A stretch of 64,000 nucleotides of DNA from CAYNFR01 sp964396595 (lineage in GTDB: Bacteria > Bacteroidota > Bacteroidia > Chitinophagales > Saprospiraceae). The position numbers were made by a program, and so were the translations under genes. Positions 55,101-64,000 of the stretch are shown piece by piece; position 1 is the stretch's first letter; each line of letters starts with the position of its first letter. The notes under the pieces were generated by a model, which saw nothing but the letters and a program-made list of their open reading frames with translations, was not told the origin of the DNA and did not search any database. The DNA is taken from the NCBI GenBank assembly GCA_964396595.1, contig CAYNFR010000005.1, positions 1 to 64,000 of the forward strand, given 5' to 3'.

Positions 55101-56255
55101 ATGAATAGAATCGGCTTAAAGGCCATTTCCATCAAGCTCAAGTCAATAGAGGATGATGACAGACCTGTTTATATAGTGGGTGACTTTAATGACTGGAACC
55201 CACGTCATCCTGCGTTCCAAATGATATATGACGCAGTCAATGCGAATTATGTTAAAACTGTCTATGTTCCGACTGATGGAAGAACATCTGTTGCCTTCAA
55301 GTTTACAAAAGGAGGATGGGAAAATGGAGAGATAGATATATATGGCAATATTACTCCCAATAGAGTTGTCAATATTAATGTCCCGGAGACAGAGCAAGTG
55401 GTACAGAGATGGAGGCGGAACTGGGCACCTTTTAAGAAGGAGTATTTCCCAATTGTAGAAGTGGTTTCTGAAGCGTTTTTTATGCCTCAACTAGGGCGCA
55501 CACGTAAAGTATGGGCCTTACTGCCATATGATTATCATTCCGCAGACAAGCGATACGAAGTGTTGTATTTGCATGACGCACAAAATCTCTTTAACGATGG
55601 TTCAGAATTCGGTAACTGGGAGATTGATCGCAAACTAGGCATTTTGGCGGAGTATGGACGAGGAGACGTTATTGTGGTGGCTGTCGAGCATGGGGATGAT
55701 TCTAGAATAAGTGAATATATTTTTGAAAAAAACAGACTTGTCGCACAGGGAGAAGGAAAGAAATTGTTGCGTTTTGTCACAGATACATTAAAACCTTACA
55801 TAGATACCAAATATCGAACCTTGCCTGAAAGAGAGAATACCGGCATAGGTGGGAGCTCACTGGGTGCTTTAATCAGCATTTATGGTGGTTTTTTGTACCC
55901 TGAGGTTTATAGCAAATTAATGATTTTCTCCCCTTCCCTCTGGGCAGTACCGGAAATAGAATTTCCAATGATTCGGTTTTTTAACCCTTTTAACACCAAG
56001 CTGTATATCTATGGAGGCGAAAAGGAGGGCTCACGCATGGTAGAGTATATCGATGCATTCGTTGAAAAAATGAAAAAACAAACGGAAGATTCGCATGTTC
56101 ATCTCGAATTTAAAGTAAGCATTAATCCAGAAGGCGAGCACAATGAATTCTACTGGTCTCAAGAATTTCCTCGTGCGCTGGAATGGCTTTATTATGACAG
56201 TCCTCTAGATGCATCTGTAATACAACGAACGAAAATCAAGCAAAAAATGGTTTAA
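55101..56255 (+). CDS. Putative esterase with N-terminal CBM48-like domain
   Basis: The 384-residue protein begins with a beta-sandwich domain of the E-set/CBM48 type (VYIVGDFNDWNPRHPAF, about residues 10-100). An Esterase D-type alpha/beta hydrolase follows (about 130-375): VLYLHDAQNLFND, nucleophile elbow GIGGSSLGAL and a late GEHNEFYWSQEF histidine. No signal peptide is present, so it acts in the cytoplasm. It leads a run of seven same-strand genes and lies 10 bases before the aminopeptidase. Confidence 0.85.
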   Translation: MNRIGLKAISIKLKSIEDDDRPVYIVGDFNDWNPRHPAFQMIYDAVNANYVKTVYVPTDGRTSVAFKFTKGGWENGEIDIYGNITPNRVVNINVPETEQVVQRWRRNWAPFKKEYFPIVEVVSEAFFMPQLGRTRKVWALLPYDYHSADKRYEVLYLHDAQNLFNDGSEFGNWEIDRKLGILAEYGRGDVIVVAVEHGDDSRISEYIFEKNRLVAQGEGKKLLRFVTDTLKPYIDTKYRTLPERENTGIGGSSLGALISIYGGFLYPEVYSKLMIFSPSLWAVPEIEFPMIRFFNPFNTKLYIYGGEKEGSRMVEYIDAFVEKMKKQTEDSHVHLEFKVSINPEGEHNEFYWSQEFPRALEWLYYDSPLDASVIQRTKIKQKMV

Positions 56256-56265
56256 ATCAAGATTA

Positions 56266-57669
56266 ATGAGTAGCAGTTTACACATATCTTCAAATTATAA
56301 GAATTTAAAAGAACTCATAGTCTTTGTCCATCAAGATATGGTTGGAGAGTATTGCGATAAATATGGAATATCGTTACAGGGTTTATTTGAGGGTAAATCA
56401 GGAGAAGTGCTTGTGTGGCCGGTCGGTAGTGAGATACACTTTTTGGTGGGACTAGGCGAGGATATACATTTTAAATCGGTAGAAAATTGTTCAATTAAAT
56501 TTTTTATAAAATTTAAAAATAAGATCAACAAGGATAAAGTAGCGATTGAGGTTTTTTCGCCTACTGATGTAGGAGAGCCTTTGATGGTAGGCTTTTTTAA
56601 GAGTGACTATCGTAGTTCAATTGAAGAAGGCCATTTTTTGCATTCTATAGAAGAGCTTTTTATTCCTATATCATGGCATGATAAAGTATCGCGTGCCAGG
56701 ATCATTGCCGATAGCCAGAAGAGTGCCATGACACTCTTAGACTTACCGGCCAATAAAAAAACCATTCCTATACTTACCCAATGGATAGTTGACTTTGCTC
56801 AGCGCCTGAAAATTGAAATTAATGTTTTCAATCGCGATCAATGTGAAAAAATGGGTCTGGATGCCTTTCTTGCTGTCAATCGGGGTAGTGAGTACCCGGG
56901 GAGTTTTGTTGTATTGAGACACAAGCATCCTGAGGCGCAAAAAAGCATCGGATTGGTAGGAAAATGCATAACATTCGATACGGGTGGGATTTCAATAAAG
57001 CCGTCTAACAATCTCCACTATATGAAGAGTGATATGGGAGGTGCGGCGGCTGTTATAGGTGCGATTGAGGCGATGGTCAGCCTCGACTTGGCGGTTGATG
57101 TCATCGGGATTCTGCCGATTACTGACAATGCAGTTTCTGTAAAATCATATATGCCTAGCGATGTGATAGACTCTCATGCGGGAAAGACTATCGAGGTGAT
57201 TGACACGGATGCAGAGGGAAGATTGATACTTGCAGATGGCTTATCTTACATAGTAGAAAATTATAATCCTGACTATCTTATTGATGTGGCTACGCTTACA
57301 GGCAGTACTGTGCGCACATTTGGATACCATTGTGCTGCGTTGTTTAGTAATAATGACGAATTGGCTGATCGAATTATCGCTGCCGGGGAGGAGATAGGTG
57401 AGAGATTATGGCGTCTTCCGTTGTGGTCAGCGTACAAGGATCATCTGAAGAGTGATGTAGCGGATATAAAAAACTTTAGTGGAACACCTACCAGTGGAGC
57501 TTGTGATGCAGCTGCGTTTTTGCAAGAATTTACGCGTGGTCATAAAGCCTGGGCGCATCTTGATGTGGCAGGTGTGGCATTCGGCAAGAGTCATTTTGTA
57601 AGGGATAAAGGCGCAACAGGTTATGGTTCCTATCTTTTGTTGAGATTTGCAGAACATATTTTGTCATAG
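56266..57669 (+). CDS. M17 leucyl aminopeptidase family protein
   Basis: The 467-residue M17 metallopeptidase removes N-terminal residues from peptides using two metal ions. The catalytic half shows GKCITFDTGGISIKPSNN, MKSDMGGAAAVIG, VIDTDAEGRLILADGL and DVATLTGSTVRTFG, with metal and active-site residues in place. The N-terminal half is diverged, as is normal. It directly follows the CBM48-esterase and precedes the ATP-grasp cluster by 100 bases, so it may process peptides linked to that cluster. Confidence 0.92.
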   Translation: MSSSLHISSNYKNLKELIVFVHQDMVGEYCDKYGISLQGLFEGKSGEVLVWPVGSEIHFLVGLGEDIHFKSVENCSIKFFIKFKNKINKDKVAIEVFSPTDVGEPLMVGFFKSDYRSSIEEGHFLHSIEELFIPISWHDKVSRARIIADSQKSAMTLLDLPANKKTIPILTQWIVDFAQRLKIEINVFNRDQCEKMGLDAFLAVNRGSEYPGSFVVLRHKHPEAQKSIGLVGKCITFDTGGISIKPSNNLHYMKSDMGGAAAVIGAIEAMVSLDLAVDVIGILPITDNAVSVKSYMPSDVIDSHAGKTIEVIDTDAEGRLILADGLSYIVENYNPDYLIDVATLTGSTVRTFGYHCAALFSNNDELADRIIAAGEEIGERLWRLPLWSAYKDHLKSDVADIKNFSGTPTSGACDAAAFLQEFTRGHKAWAHLDVAGVAFGKSHFVRDKGATGYGSYLLLRFAEHILS

Positions 57670-57769
57670 TAATGACATATATATTGAGGATGGTTACGTA
57701 ACTTGTTTTTGATCTTGGATGTAGTAAACTAGCAGAATAGATTTAGATAACGTTAATACTGTACCATAC

Positions 57770-58978
57770 ATGTCGCATACGATACTTTGCATCACAAGTT
57801 ATTACAAGGGAGTTGAATTCATCACAGAAGCGCATCAACAAGGTAATAAAGTAATTCTTGTCACATCTCAGAGCTTGAAGTCTGATTCCTGGCCATGGGA
57901 TTCTATAGATGAAGTATATTATATGCCGGATGAGCCGAAGTATATCTGGAATATGGATCATCTGATTCAAGGAATTTCTCATTTACTCAGACATCAGGAG
58001 ATACATTGTGTCGTTGCTTTGGATGACTTCGATGTAGAGAAAGGAGCTGAGGTAAGAGAGATTTTTCGAATTGACGGTATGGGTCAGACCACACAACGAT
58101 ATTTTCGTGACAAACTAGCCATGCGTGCCAAAGCATTAAATGGTGGCATACCGGTTCCAGCTTTTACGCCTATCTTTAATAATCGCCAGGTAGGTGATTA
58201 CATCGTGAAAGTCCCTGGACCATGGGTGTTAAAGCCCAGATCAGAGGCATCTGCCACAGGAATAAAGAAAATTTATAACACTAATGATCTGTGGACAAGT
58301 ATTGAACAGCTAGGAGAAAATCGCCATGATTATCTGCTAGAGTCATTCAGACCCGGTGATGTATATCATGTAGATACAGTAGTCTATAATGGTGAACTGC
58401 AGTTCAGCTCGTGCTCTAAATATCTTAATCCTCCTATGGCGGTGGCACACGAAGGTGGCGTATTCAGAACAATGACATTGGACGACGGCCATAAAGATGC
58501 AAAAGAATTGACAGCCTTAAATGCGCAATTGCTTAAGATTTTTGGACTCAGACATGGAGCGTCTCATTCTGAGTTTATCAAAGGAAAAGAAGATGGGCAA
58601 TGGTATTTTCTCGAGACAAGCTCAAGAGTAGGGGGGGCTTATATTTCCGATATGGTGGAGGTGGCAACCGGGGTGAATCTGTGGGCAGAATGGGCTAAAG
58701 TTGAAACCGCTGTATTAAAAAACGAAAAATACAAAAAGCCCAAGAAGCAAAAAAATGCTGCCGGACTGCTCGTCTGTCTAGCGAAAGAAGAGCATCCCAA
58801 TACGGATATTATTCAGGACACAACGATAGCAAGGCGTCTTCAGAAACCTTACCACATTGGTCTAATATTTAAAGATGACAGTCATCAAGTGGTGGAACAA
58901 AAACTATATCAATATGAAGATCTCATCAGGAAAGATTTTCTTAATATCTTGCCCCCTTCTGACACTCCTAACAATTAA
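57770..58978 (+). CDS. ATP-grasp ligase 1
   Basis: The 402-residue protein has a Rossmann-like pre-ATP-grasp region (TILCITSYYKGVEFITEA) and an ATP-grasp core. The glycine-poor loop is VLKPRSEASATGIKKI, the adenine/linker region is YLLESFRPGDVYHVDTVV, and the metal site is FLETSSRVGGAYI, resembling the ExNxRxGG motif with Ser for Asn. ATP-grasp enzymes of this type join a carboxylate to an amine through an acyl phosphate. It is the first of five closely spaced genes, 3 bases before the esterase. Substrates are unknown. Confidence 0.85.
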   Translation: MSHTILCITSYYKGVEFITEAHQQGNKVILVTSQSLKSDSWPWDSIDEVYYMPDEPKYIWNMDHLIQGISHLLRHQEIHCVVALDDFDVEKGAEVREIFRIDGMGQTTQRYFRDKLAMRAKALNGGIPVPAFTPIFNNRQVGDYIVKVPGPWVLKPRSEASATGIKKIYNTNDLWTSIEQLGENRHDYLLESFRPGDVYHVDTVVYNGELQFSSCSKYLNPPMAVAHEGGVFRTMTLDDGHKDAKELTALNAQLLKIFGLRHGASHSEFIKGKEDGQWYFLETSSRVGGAYISDMVEVATGVNLWAEWAKVETAVLKNEKYKKPKKQKNAAGLLVCLAKEEHPNTDIIQDTTIARRLQKPYHIGLIFKDDSHQVVEQKLYQYEDLIRKDFLNILPPSDTPNN

Positions 58979-58981
58979 ACA

Positions 58982-59692
58982 ATGCAAGTAAGGCACTTTC
59001 CTTTTTATTCGCACATTCTGGGCAGGGATCTCATGGTTGAGGTTACCGGACATTGGGGTATGCCGGTCATTATGTTTCCGACAACTTTTGGGAGTTATGT
59101 TCAAAATAGAGACTTCGGACTGAATGCCTCGGTCGCACAGCTCGTAAATGAAGGAAGAGTAAAACTATTTAATGTTCAAACATTAGATAGCATGACTTTC
59201 TATTCTAAACAGTTAACGGATTATCAGAAAATCTACAACTATCATAAATACATGCGTTTTTACAGAGAGGAGTTTGTGCCTTTTGTTCAATCGGACACCA
59301 ATATGCATAGAGTAGCAGTCGCGGGTTGTAGTTTCGGCGGATTTCATGCCGCCAATGTTGCATTTCGATTTCCGGATATTACGAGTTACTTGATATCAAT
59401 GTCGGGGGCATTCAGCATACGCAGCTTTGTGGAAGATGCTAATGACGATATGATATACTTCAACTGTCCGGATGAGTTTATGCGCAATGAAGAATCGTGG
59501 CGATATCATCACATGGGAATCATTTTAGGGACTAGTGACTGGGATATCTGTAAGGACAAAAATCAACATATGTCAGGCATCTTAAATGCCAAAGGAATTG
59601 ACCATTGGTATGATGAAAAGAAATGGGCGAAGCATGATTGGCCATTGTGGTGTATGGCATTCCCGGAATATTTGAGTGCCTGTGTGAAATAA
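58982..59692 (+). CDS. Esterase-like alpha/beta hydrolase
   Basis: The 236-residue protein belongs to the putative esterase group, with the nucleophile elbow AGCSFGGFHAANV and a histidine in KKWAKHDWPLW near the C-terminus. An acidic partner is probably in LGTSDWDICKD. No signal peptide is present. Placement between two ATP-grasp genes suggests it hydrolyses or transfers an ester or thioester intermediate, or edits the product. Confidence 0.85.
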   Translation: MQVRHFPFYSHILGRDLMVEVTGHWGMPVIMFPTTFGSYVQNRDFGLNASVAQLVNEGRVKLFNVQTLDSMTFYSKQLTDYQKIYNYHKYMRFYREEFVPFVQSDTNMHRVAVAGCSFGGFHAANVAFRFPDITSYLISMSGAFSIRSFVEDANDDMIYFNCPDEFMRNEESWRYHHMGIILGTSDWDICKDKNQHMSGILNAKGIDHWYDEKKWAKHDWPLWCMAFPEYLSACVK

Positions 59693-59739
59693 GTAGTTCA
59701 TAAGAAAATCATTTTAAATTAACTATAAATCAAATCATT

Positions 59740-60687
59740 ATGAAAAAAGTAGGCATCTTGTTCGGCATGGAGGACACCTTTCCTTGGGCGTTTATTGAGC
59801 GATTTAATGTTAAAGCTAATAATAAGGTCATTGCGGAACCCGTCAAAATAGATAAGCTCCAGCAGAATTCTTCGACTGAATATGCCGTCATAATAGATCG
59901 CATATCGCAAGATGTCCCATTTTATAGAGCATATCTCAAGAACGCGGCACTGCGCGGCACTGCCGTCATTAACAACCCATTCTGGTGGAGTGCTGATGAG
60001 AAATTTTTTAATAATTGTCTGGCAGAAAATATCGGTGTACCTGTGCCCAAGACAGTATTGCTGCCGTCTCATGAGAGACCAACGGACACGACAGAAAAGT
60101 CATTTAGGAATCTATCGTTTCCGCTTGATTGGCCCTATATGGCAGATTATATTAAATTTCCTGCGTACATGAAGCCATACGCCGGTGGTGGATGGAAAAG
60201 TGTTTATCGTGTAGAAAGTCTGGAAGACATGTTTAATAAACTGGCAGAAACAGGCCAATTGGTGATGATGCTACAAGAAGAAATCGTGTTTGATGATTAC
60301 TACCGGGTATATTGTCTTGGACAGAAGTATGTACATATCATGCCTTATGAACCTCGCAACCCTCACCATCTCAGATATGTCACAGACCCCAAGACTACAG
60401 GAACGGAACATAAAAAGTTGTTGAAAACGATCGAAAAATATACTTTGACCCTCAACAAAGCACTAGGATATGACTTTAATACAGTCGAGTTTGCTGTCCG
60501 TGACGGAATTCCATATGCTATAGATTTTTGCAATCCTGCCCCTGATGCAGATGTGCATTCTGTGGGTACTGAAAACTACGAATGGATAGTGGAGCATGCG
60601 ACTAAATTGGCATTGGACAAAGTAAAAAGTCATCGCGACGGTAAAAACAATTGTACTTGGGGCGAGTTTATACACTCGGCAGTATAG
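59740..60687 (+). CDS. ATP-grasp ligase 2 (RimK-like)
   Basis: The 315-residue protein opens KKVGILFGMEDTFPWAFIE. It has the RimK-like ATP-grasp features AYMKPYAGGGWKSVYRV, MMLQEEIVFDDYYRVYCLG and the metal-binding end VEFAVRDGIPYAIDFCNPAP. It is distinct in sequence from ligase 1. The likely chemistry is amide bond formation; substrates are unknown. It lies 47 bases after the esterase. Confidence 0.85.
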   Translation: MKKVGILFGMEDTFPWAFIERFNVKANNKVIAEPVKIDKLQQNSSTEYAVIIDRISQDVPFYRAYLKNAALRGTAVINNPFWWSADEKFFNNCLAENIGVPVPKTVLLPSHERPTDTTEKSFRNLSFPLDWPYMADYIKFPAYMKPYAGGGWKSVYRVESLEDMFNKLAETGQLVMMLQEEIVFDDYYRVYCLGQKYVHIMPYEPRNPHHLRYVTDPKTTGTEHKKLLKTIEKYTLTLNKALGYDFNTVEFAVRDGIPYAIDFCNPAPDADVHSVGTENYEWIVEHATKLALDKVKSHRDGKNNCTWGEFIHSAV

Positions 60688-60717
60688 CGTATTTGTCCTA
60701 TAAACATCGTTTATATC

Positions 60718-61554
60718 ATGAAAAAATTAGTACAAATTGCCATCTTAGATCTCAATAATGGATATCCTAATCAAGGATTAAGAGGCATAAGACGACAAGT
60801 CGAGAACTTTATTGAGCACAGTCCGCAGTATCAGATCTATTATGACATTTTTGATGTTCGCCCAGATGGAGAGATTCCGGATATTCTTGACTATGACATT
60901 TTTATTTCTTCCGGTGGGCCGGGAAGTCCATTAGAACAAGGAGATGAATGGGAACAGCTTTATTATGATTTTCTCGATGGAATATTAGACTACAATCGCT
61001 GGAATAAGAATAAGAAATATCTATTCTTAATCTGTCATTCATTCCAAATGGCATGTGCTCATTGGCAGCTTGCTACCGTTACGAAGAGGAAGTCCTATTC
61101 ATTTGGTGTATTGCCGGTGCACAGAACTGAAGAAGGCAAGAAAGAGTTTCTCTTTGAAGGATTAGCTGATCCCTTTTATGTAGTAGACAGCAGGGCTTTT
61201 CAAGTTATCGAACCCAATGAATCCCGAATGAAGGAAATGGGGGCGACAATCCTTAACCTTGAGAAAGATCGTCCACATGTTGATCTTGAGCGCGCCATAA
61301 TGTCCATTAGATTTACAGACGAAGTATTCGGAACGCAATATCACCCTGAGGCGGATGCTGAGGGAATGAGAAAAAATTTCATGCTGGAAGAAAGACGCAA
61401 GCAACTTATAGATACACATGGCAAAGACAAGTATGAAATGACCATCAGGCAGCTATATGATCCTGATAAAATCTTACTTACCCATAGTATTATATTACCT
61501 CGGTTCCTTGAGTCTAGCGCGAGCAATATTAGAATTCCTTCAATGGTGTCCTGA
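60718..61554 (+). CDS. Class I glutamine amidotransferase-like protein
   Basis: The 278-residue protein has the class I GATase fold. FISSGGPGSPLEQGDEW is the oxyanion region, the nucleophile cysteine is in FLICHSFQMACAHW, and the His-Glu pair is in GTQYHPEADAEGM. All three catalytic residues are present. Such domains release ammonia from glutamine or cleave gamma-glutamyl bonds. Its final TGA shares one base with the ATG of the next gene, so translation is coupled. In this cluster it may supply an amine or trim a glutamyl group. Confidence 0.87.
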   Translation: MKKLVQIAILDLNNGYPNQGLRGIRRQVENFIEHSPQYQIYYDIFDVRPDGEIPDILDYDIFISSGGPGSPLEQGDEWEQLYYDFLDGILDYNRWNKNKKYLFLICHSFQMACAHWQLATVTKRKSYSFGVLPVHRTEEGKKEFLFEGLADPFYVVDSRAFQVIEPNESRMKEMGATILNLEKDRPHVDLERAIMSIRFTDEVFGTQYHPEADAEGMRKNFMLEERRKQLIDTHGKDKYEMTIRQLYDPDKILLTHSIILPRFLESSASNIRIPSMVS

Positions 61555-62744
61555 TGGAAAAGGCCGCAAGAAGATATTTTAACGAGAACTGGACTCCGGA
61601 AGCTTATGGTTTTTTAAAGGCACATTTTGAAAAGAACTATCCGGGACAACTGGCATTCAGGGTTTCGGAATCGCCGATTTTTCTTGGTAGAACATTCATA
61701 AATGAGGTTCTGAAGTCCTGTGACAATATTGTAAACCAGATTTCGAGCATTAGCAGAGAGGCGTATAGAGCCATGGTTCCTACTTTTTGTCAAGTACCCG
61801 ATTGTCCTGATAAGCCTCAGATGCTATGTATTGACTTTGGCATTTGTGAAGATGAGTCAGGTAGATTATCACATAAGCTGATAGAATTGCAAGCTTTCCC
61901 TTCTTTGTTTTTCTATCAATATGAGCTGGGATTGCAGATACAGGATAAATATGGGCTTCCGCCCAATGATGGCTTTCTATATTCAGAGCTTAATCCTCAG
62001 TCGTATATAGACGTGATGTCAGAACTGATCCTGTCCGGATATGCACCCGAAGAAGTTATTCTGATGGATCTCTTCCCCGAGCAACAGAAAACGCGAATAG
62101 ACTTTGTATTGACACAGAAGTATCTTGGTATCCCTGTAGTATGCGCCACCCGGATAATAAGTCGTGAGAATAAGCTCTATTATTTCAATAATGGAGGTGA
62201 AATTCAGATCAAGCGCATTTATAACAGGGTGATACTTGATGAACTATTTAGATTGAAGGATGTAAAATTGGACTTCGCATTTCATGATCCTATCGAAGTG
62301 GAGTGGATTACCCATCCGGAGTGGTTTTATCGCGTGTCCAAGAATGTGCTACCCCTTCTTTCAGATCCGTCAGTACCAAAATCATATCCGGTAAACGATA
62401 TGCCTGATGTCGATTTGTCGAAATACGTACTGAAGCCCTTGTACTCTTTTTCAGGTCAAGGAATTAATATTAATCCTACCCAAGCGGATATTGATCATCT
62501 CGAGAATCCCGCTGATTATCTTATTCAGGAAAAGGTAAAGTATGCGGCTGTCTTTGAAGATCTTCAAGGACTCCCGGCCAAGGCTGAATTAAGGATTCTT
62601 ATGATATGGCCGAAGACATCTTCAAAACCCATTCCGGTAATAAACTTGGTAAGAATGACTAAAAGTGAACTGATCAACGTCGATCATAATAAAGCCGATC
62701 TTAGTTTTACAGGGAGCAGTGTTGCCTTGACAGTGAGTGATTAA
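61554..62744 (+). CDS. Third ATP-grasp-like protein of the cluster
   Basis: The 396-residue protein has an unfamiliar N-terminal region (FLKAHFEKNYPGQLAFRV, SHKLIELQAFPSLFFYQYEL). The C-terminal half looks like a diverged ATP-grasp: YVLKPLYSFSGQGININP as nucleotide-binding loop, YLIQEKVKYAAVF as linker, AKAELRILMIW, and NLVRMTKSELINVDHNK followed by FTGSSVAL. It may be an active ligase or a degenerate partner. The coupled start with the amidotransferase shows they work together. Confidence 0.72.
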   Translation: MEKAARRYFNENWTPEAYGFLKAHFEKNYPGQLAFRVSESPIFLGRTFINEVLKSCDNIVNQISSISREAYRAMVPTFCQVPDCPDKPQMLCIDFGICEDESGRLSHKLIELQAFPSLFFYQYELGLQIQDKYGLPPNDGFLYSELNPQSYIDVMSELILSGYAPEEVILMDLFPEQQKTRIDFVLTQKYLGIPVVCATRIISRENKLYYFNNGGEIQIKRIYNRVILDELFRLKDVKLDFAFHDPIEVEWITHPEWFYRVSKNVLPLLSDPSVPKSYPVNDMPDVDLSKYVLKPLYSFSGQGININPTQADIDHLENPADYLIQEKVKYAAVFEDLQGLPAKAELRILMIWPKTSSKPIPVINLVRMTKSELINVDHNKADLSFTGSSVALTVSD

Positions 62745-62774
62745 CGATCGTAGAAGGGTGGGGGTAGAATGGGG

Positions 62775-63392
62775 CTATTGCTCCACCTCTACGATACCAC
62801 CACTGATTTTCTCTCCATCCTTGTAAGTGTACTCCATGGTTATTTGTCCGTTTTCATTAAAAAATTGAAGAAGACCATCTTGCTTGCCGTTTTTAAAACT
62901 GCCCTTTTTTTGGATCTTAAACTGATTGTCGTAAACGGCAAAATGCCCATTGAGTACCCCATTGGCATAAGTTAACTCTTCGACAGGTTTACCAAATCGA
63001 TACTTCACGACCATCCCATGTAAAACATCGTTTTTATACTCCGCCAATTCTTCTATCTGGCCTCGATCATTCAGCTTGATAGTTGGGCCATTTTTTTTGC
63101 CGTTGATATAATTAGTGATCGTCTCGATCTGGTTTGTATTGGTATGATAAGTCATCCATGCACCCGTGCGAACCTCTCCATAAGTGGTACCGGCAGCGAG
63201 TCGCTTACCATTGTTTTGGCTGATCCATTCTGCAAAATTAGCCCCGCCACCGATGGACTCCATTTGGAATCCTTTGAGATCATACTTGTCGCCGCTGACA
63301 CCATTCCCACATGAAGTGCCTAATAGCAGGATAGTTATAAAAGGCAAAATGTTGATCGTTGATTGTCTGTTTAAATAAAATGTACTCTTCAT
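62775..63392 (-). CDS. MORN/YwqK-repeat lipoprotein
   Basis: The 205-residue protein has a lipoprotein signal ending GTSC. It then contains repeated MORN-like units, such as YINGKKNGPTIKLNDRGQI, YKNDVLHGMVVKYRFGKPV and FKNGKQDGLLQFFNENGQI. These YwqK-type repeats are often labelled antitoxin without evidence. It is probably an outer-membrane-anchored repeat protein. It is convergent with the ATP-grasp cluster and divergent from polX. Confidence 0.85.
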   Translation of the reverse strand: MKSTFYLNRQSTINILPFITILLLGTSCGNGVSGDKYDLKGFQMESIGGGANFAEWISQNNGKRLAAGTTYGEVRTGAWMTYHTNTNQIETITNYINGKKNGPTIKLNDRGQIEELAEYKNDVLHGMVVKYRFGKPVEELTYANGVLNGHFAVYDNQFKIQKKGSFKNGKQDGLLQFFNENGQITMEYTYKDGEKISGGIVEVEQ

Positions 63393-63537
63393 CTCTCTAT
63401 TTGATCGTTAATGGTTATAGATTAGTTTTTCTTGTGGATAATTGACAAAATTAATATGTCCCTCGCTCAAAATTGGGATTAATATTAAACAAAATTCTAA
63501 TCTTAAAAGTATACATTCGCAGGACAAGCAAGTCCTT

Positions 63538-64000
63538 ATGGATAACAGATCGATTGCGAAGAAATTCAAACTATTAGGAGATTTATTGGAGCTATATGGC
63601 GAGAATCCTTTTAAGACAAAGTCCTATCATAGTGCTTATAATACGATTCGTCGTATAGATGATGATATTTTGAGCTGGGAAAAAGCGGACTTATTAGAAC
63701 TTAATGGTGTCGGGAAGGCGATTGCTGACAAAATCATAGAGCTAAGAGAGACAGGCGAGATAGCTGCGTTGTCAAGATTGATAGCAGAAACACCTCCTGG
63801 TATAATGGAAATGCTCACTATCAAAGGTCTGGGGGCTAAGCGTATTGATTATTTATGGAAAAGTCTCGGGGTAGAGTCGGCGGGGGAACTCTTACATGCG
63901 TGCGAAGAGAATCGATTGGTGTCATTGAAGGGATTTGGCGCTAAGACGCAAGAGGAGATCGCACAGCAATTAAGATTCCATCTGGATGGGCAAGGCAAAT
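63538..64000 (+). CDS. polX: DNA polymerase X family protein (partial, cut by window end)
   Basis: An open frame from ATG 63538 runs to the window end. The opening NRSIAKKFKLLGDLLELYGE, then NPFKTKSYHSAYNTIRRI, and the helix-hairpin-helix segments ELNGVGKAIADKIIEL, IKGLGAKRIDYLW and LKGFGAKTQEEI match the N-terminal 8-kDa and DNA-binding regions of bacterial PolX. Complete PolX proteins also carry a polymerase domain and a PHP exonuclease domain, which would lie outside. PolX acts in base-excision repair gap filling. Confidence 0.9.
   Translation, partial: MDNRSIAKKFKLLGDLLELYGENPFKTKSYHSAYNTIRRIDDDILSWEKADLLELNGVGKAIADKIIELRETGEIAALSRLIAETPPGIMEMLTIKGLGAKRIDYLWKSLGVESAGELLHACEENRLVSLKGFGAKTQEEIAQQLRFHLDGQGK

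Noticed and set aside
62775..63392. Antitoxin of a toxin-antitoxin pair
   Set aside because: YwqK/MORN repeats are often labelled antitoxin, but there is no toxin partner and the protein is a lipoprotein.

Overview
The window looks like a chromosomal segment of a Bacteroidota bacterium, most likely of the Saprospiria/Chitinophagia side. The evidence is a complete alternative complex III (actABCDEF) followed directly by a caa3/aa3-type oxidase operon, a 470-residue arginine decarboxylase of the flavobacterial type next to a deoxyhypusine-synthase-like gene, a stand-alone domain resembling a type IX secretion tail, promoter-like TAnnTTTG sequences, few Shine-Dalgarno sequences, and moderate AT richness. 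No rRNA, tRNA, CRISPR array or transposase gene was seen.

Layout. Positions 1-200 hold tandem 70-bp repeat units that run into the 3' end of purB. purB and ppk lie on the minus strand, then thyA on plus. Positions 4.6-21.0 kb are one long plus-strand respiratory block: actA-F, then cytochrome oxidase subunit II (fused to an OmpA-like domain), subunit I, heme O synthase, two subunit III proteins, subunit IV, a cysteine-free Sco-like protein, a DUF420 protein and a small CPMCK protein. This block should carry electrons from quinol to oxygen. Positions 21.4-31.5 kb mix a helicase-like protein that seems to have lost its ATPase motifs, an Omp85-type outer-membrane protein, an aldo/keto reductase, a serine hydrolase and two polyamine genes. 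Positions 31.6-46.6 kb hold two small charged proteins, a heme-containing lipoprotein, a DUF2130 protein, a minus-strand gcvP-gcvT-pxpABC operon, a small glycine-rich protein, an odd AAA-like membrane protein, a fatty-acid hydroxylase and glycerate kinase.

Positions 46.9-48.8 kb encode an ECF sigma factor overlapping a membrane protein that looks like an anti-sigma domain joined to a beta-barrel. Positions 49.4-54.2 kb carry all four enzymes for trans-4-hydroxyproline catabolism to 2-oxoglutarate. Next comes a higBA toxin-antitoxin locus in which the toxin gene is broken by two nonsense codons and a frameshift while the antitoxin is intact.

Positions 55.1-62.7 kb hold seven same-strand genes: two alpha/beta hydrolases, an M17 aminopeptidase, two ATP-grasp ligases, a class I glutamine amidotransferase and a third ATP-grasp-like protein. 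The last five form the most interesting unit: they look like a pathway that makes a peptide-like or amide-containing small molecule of unknown identity. The window ends with a YwqK/MORN-type lipoprotein and the start of polX.

A family of about 160-bp noncoding repeats, all in the same orientation, occupies four intergenic gaps (21.1, 24.0, 28.7 and 32.2 kb), with a possible degenerate copy at 46.8 kb.
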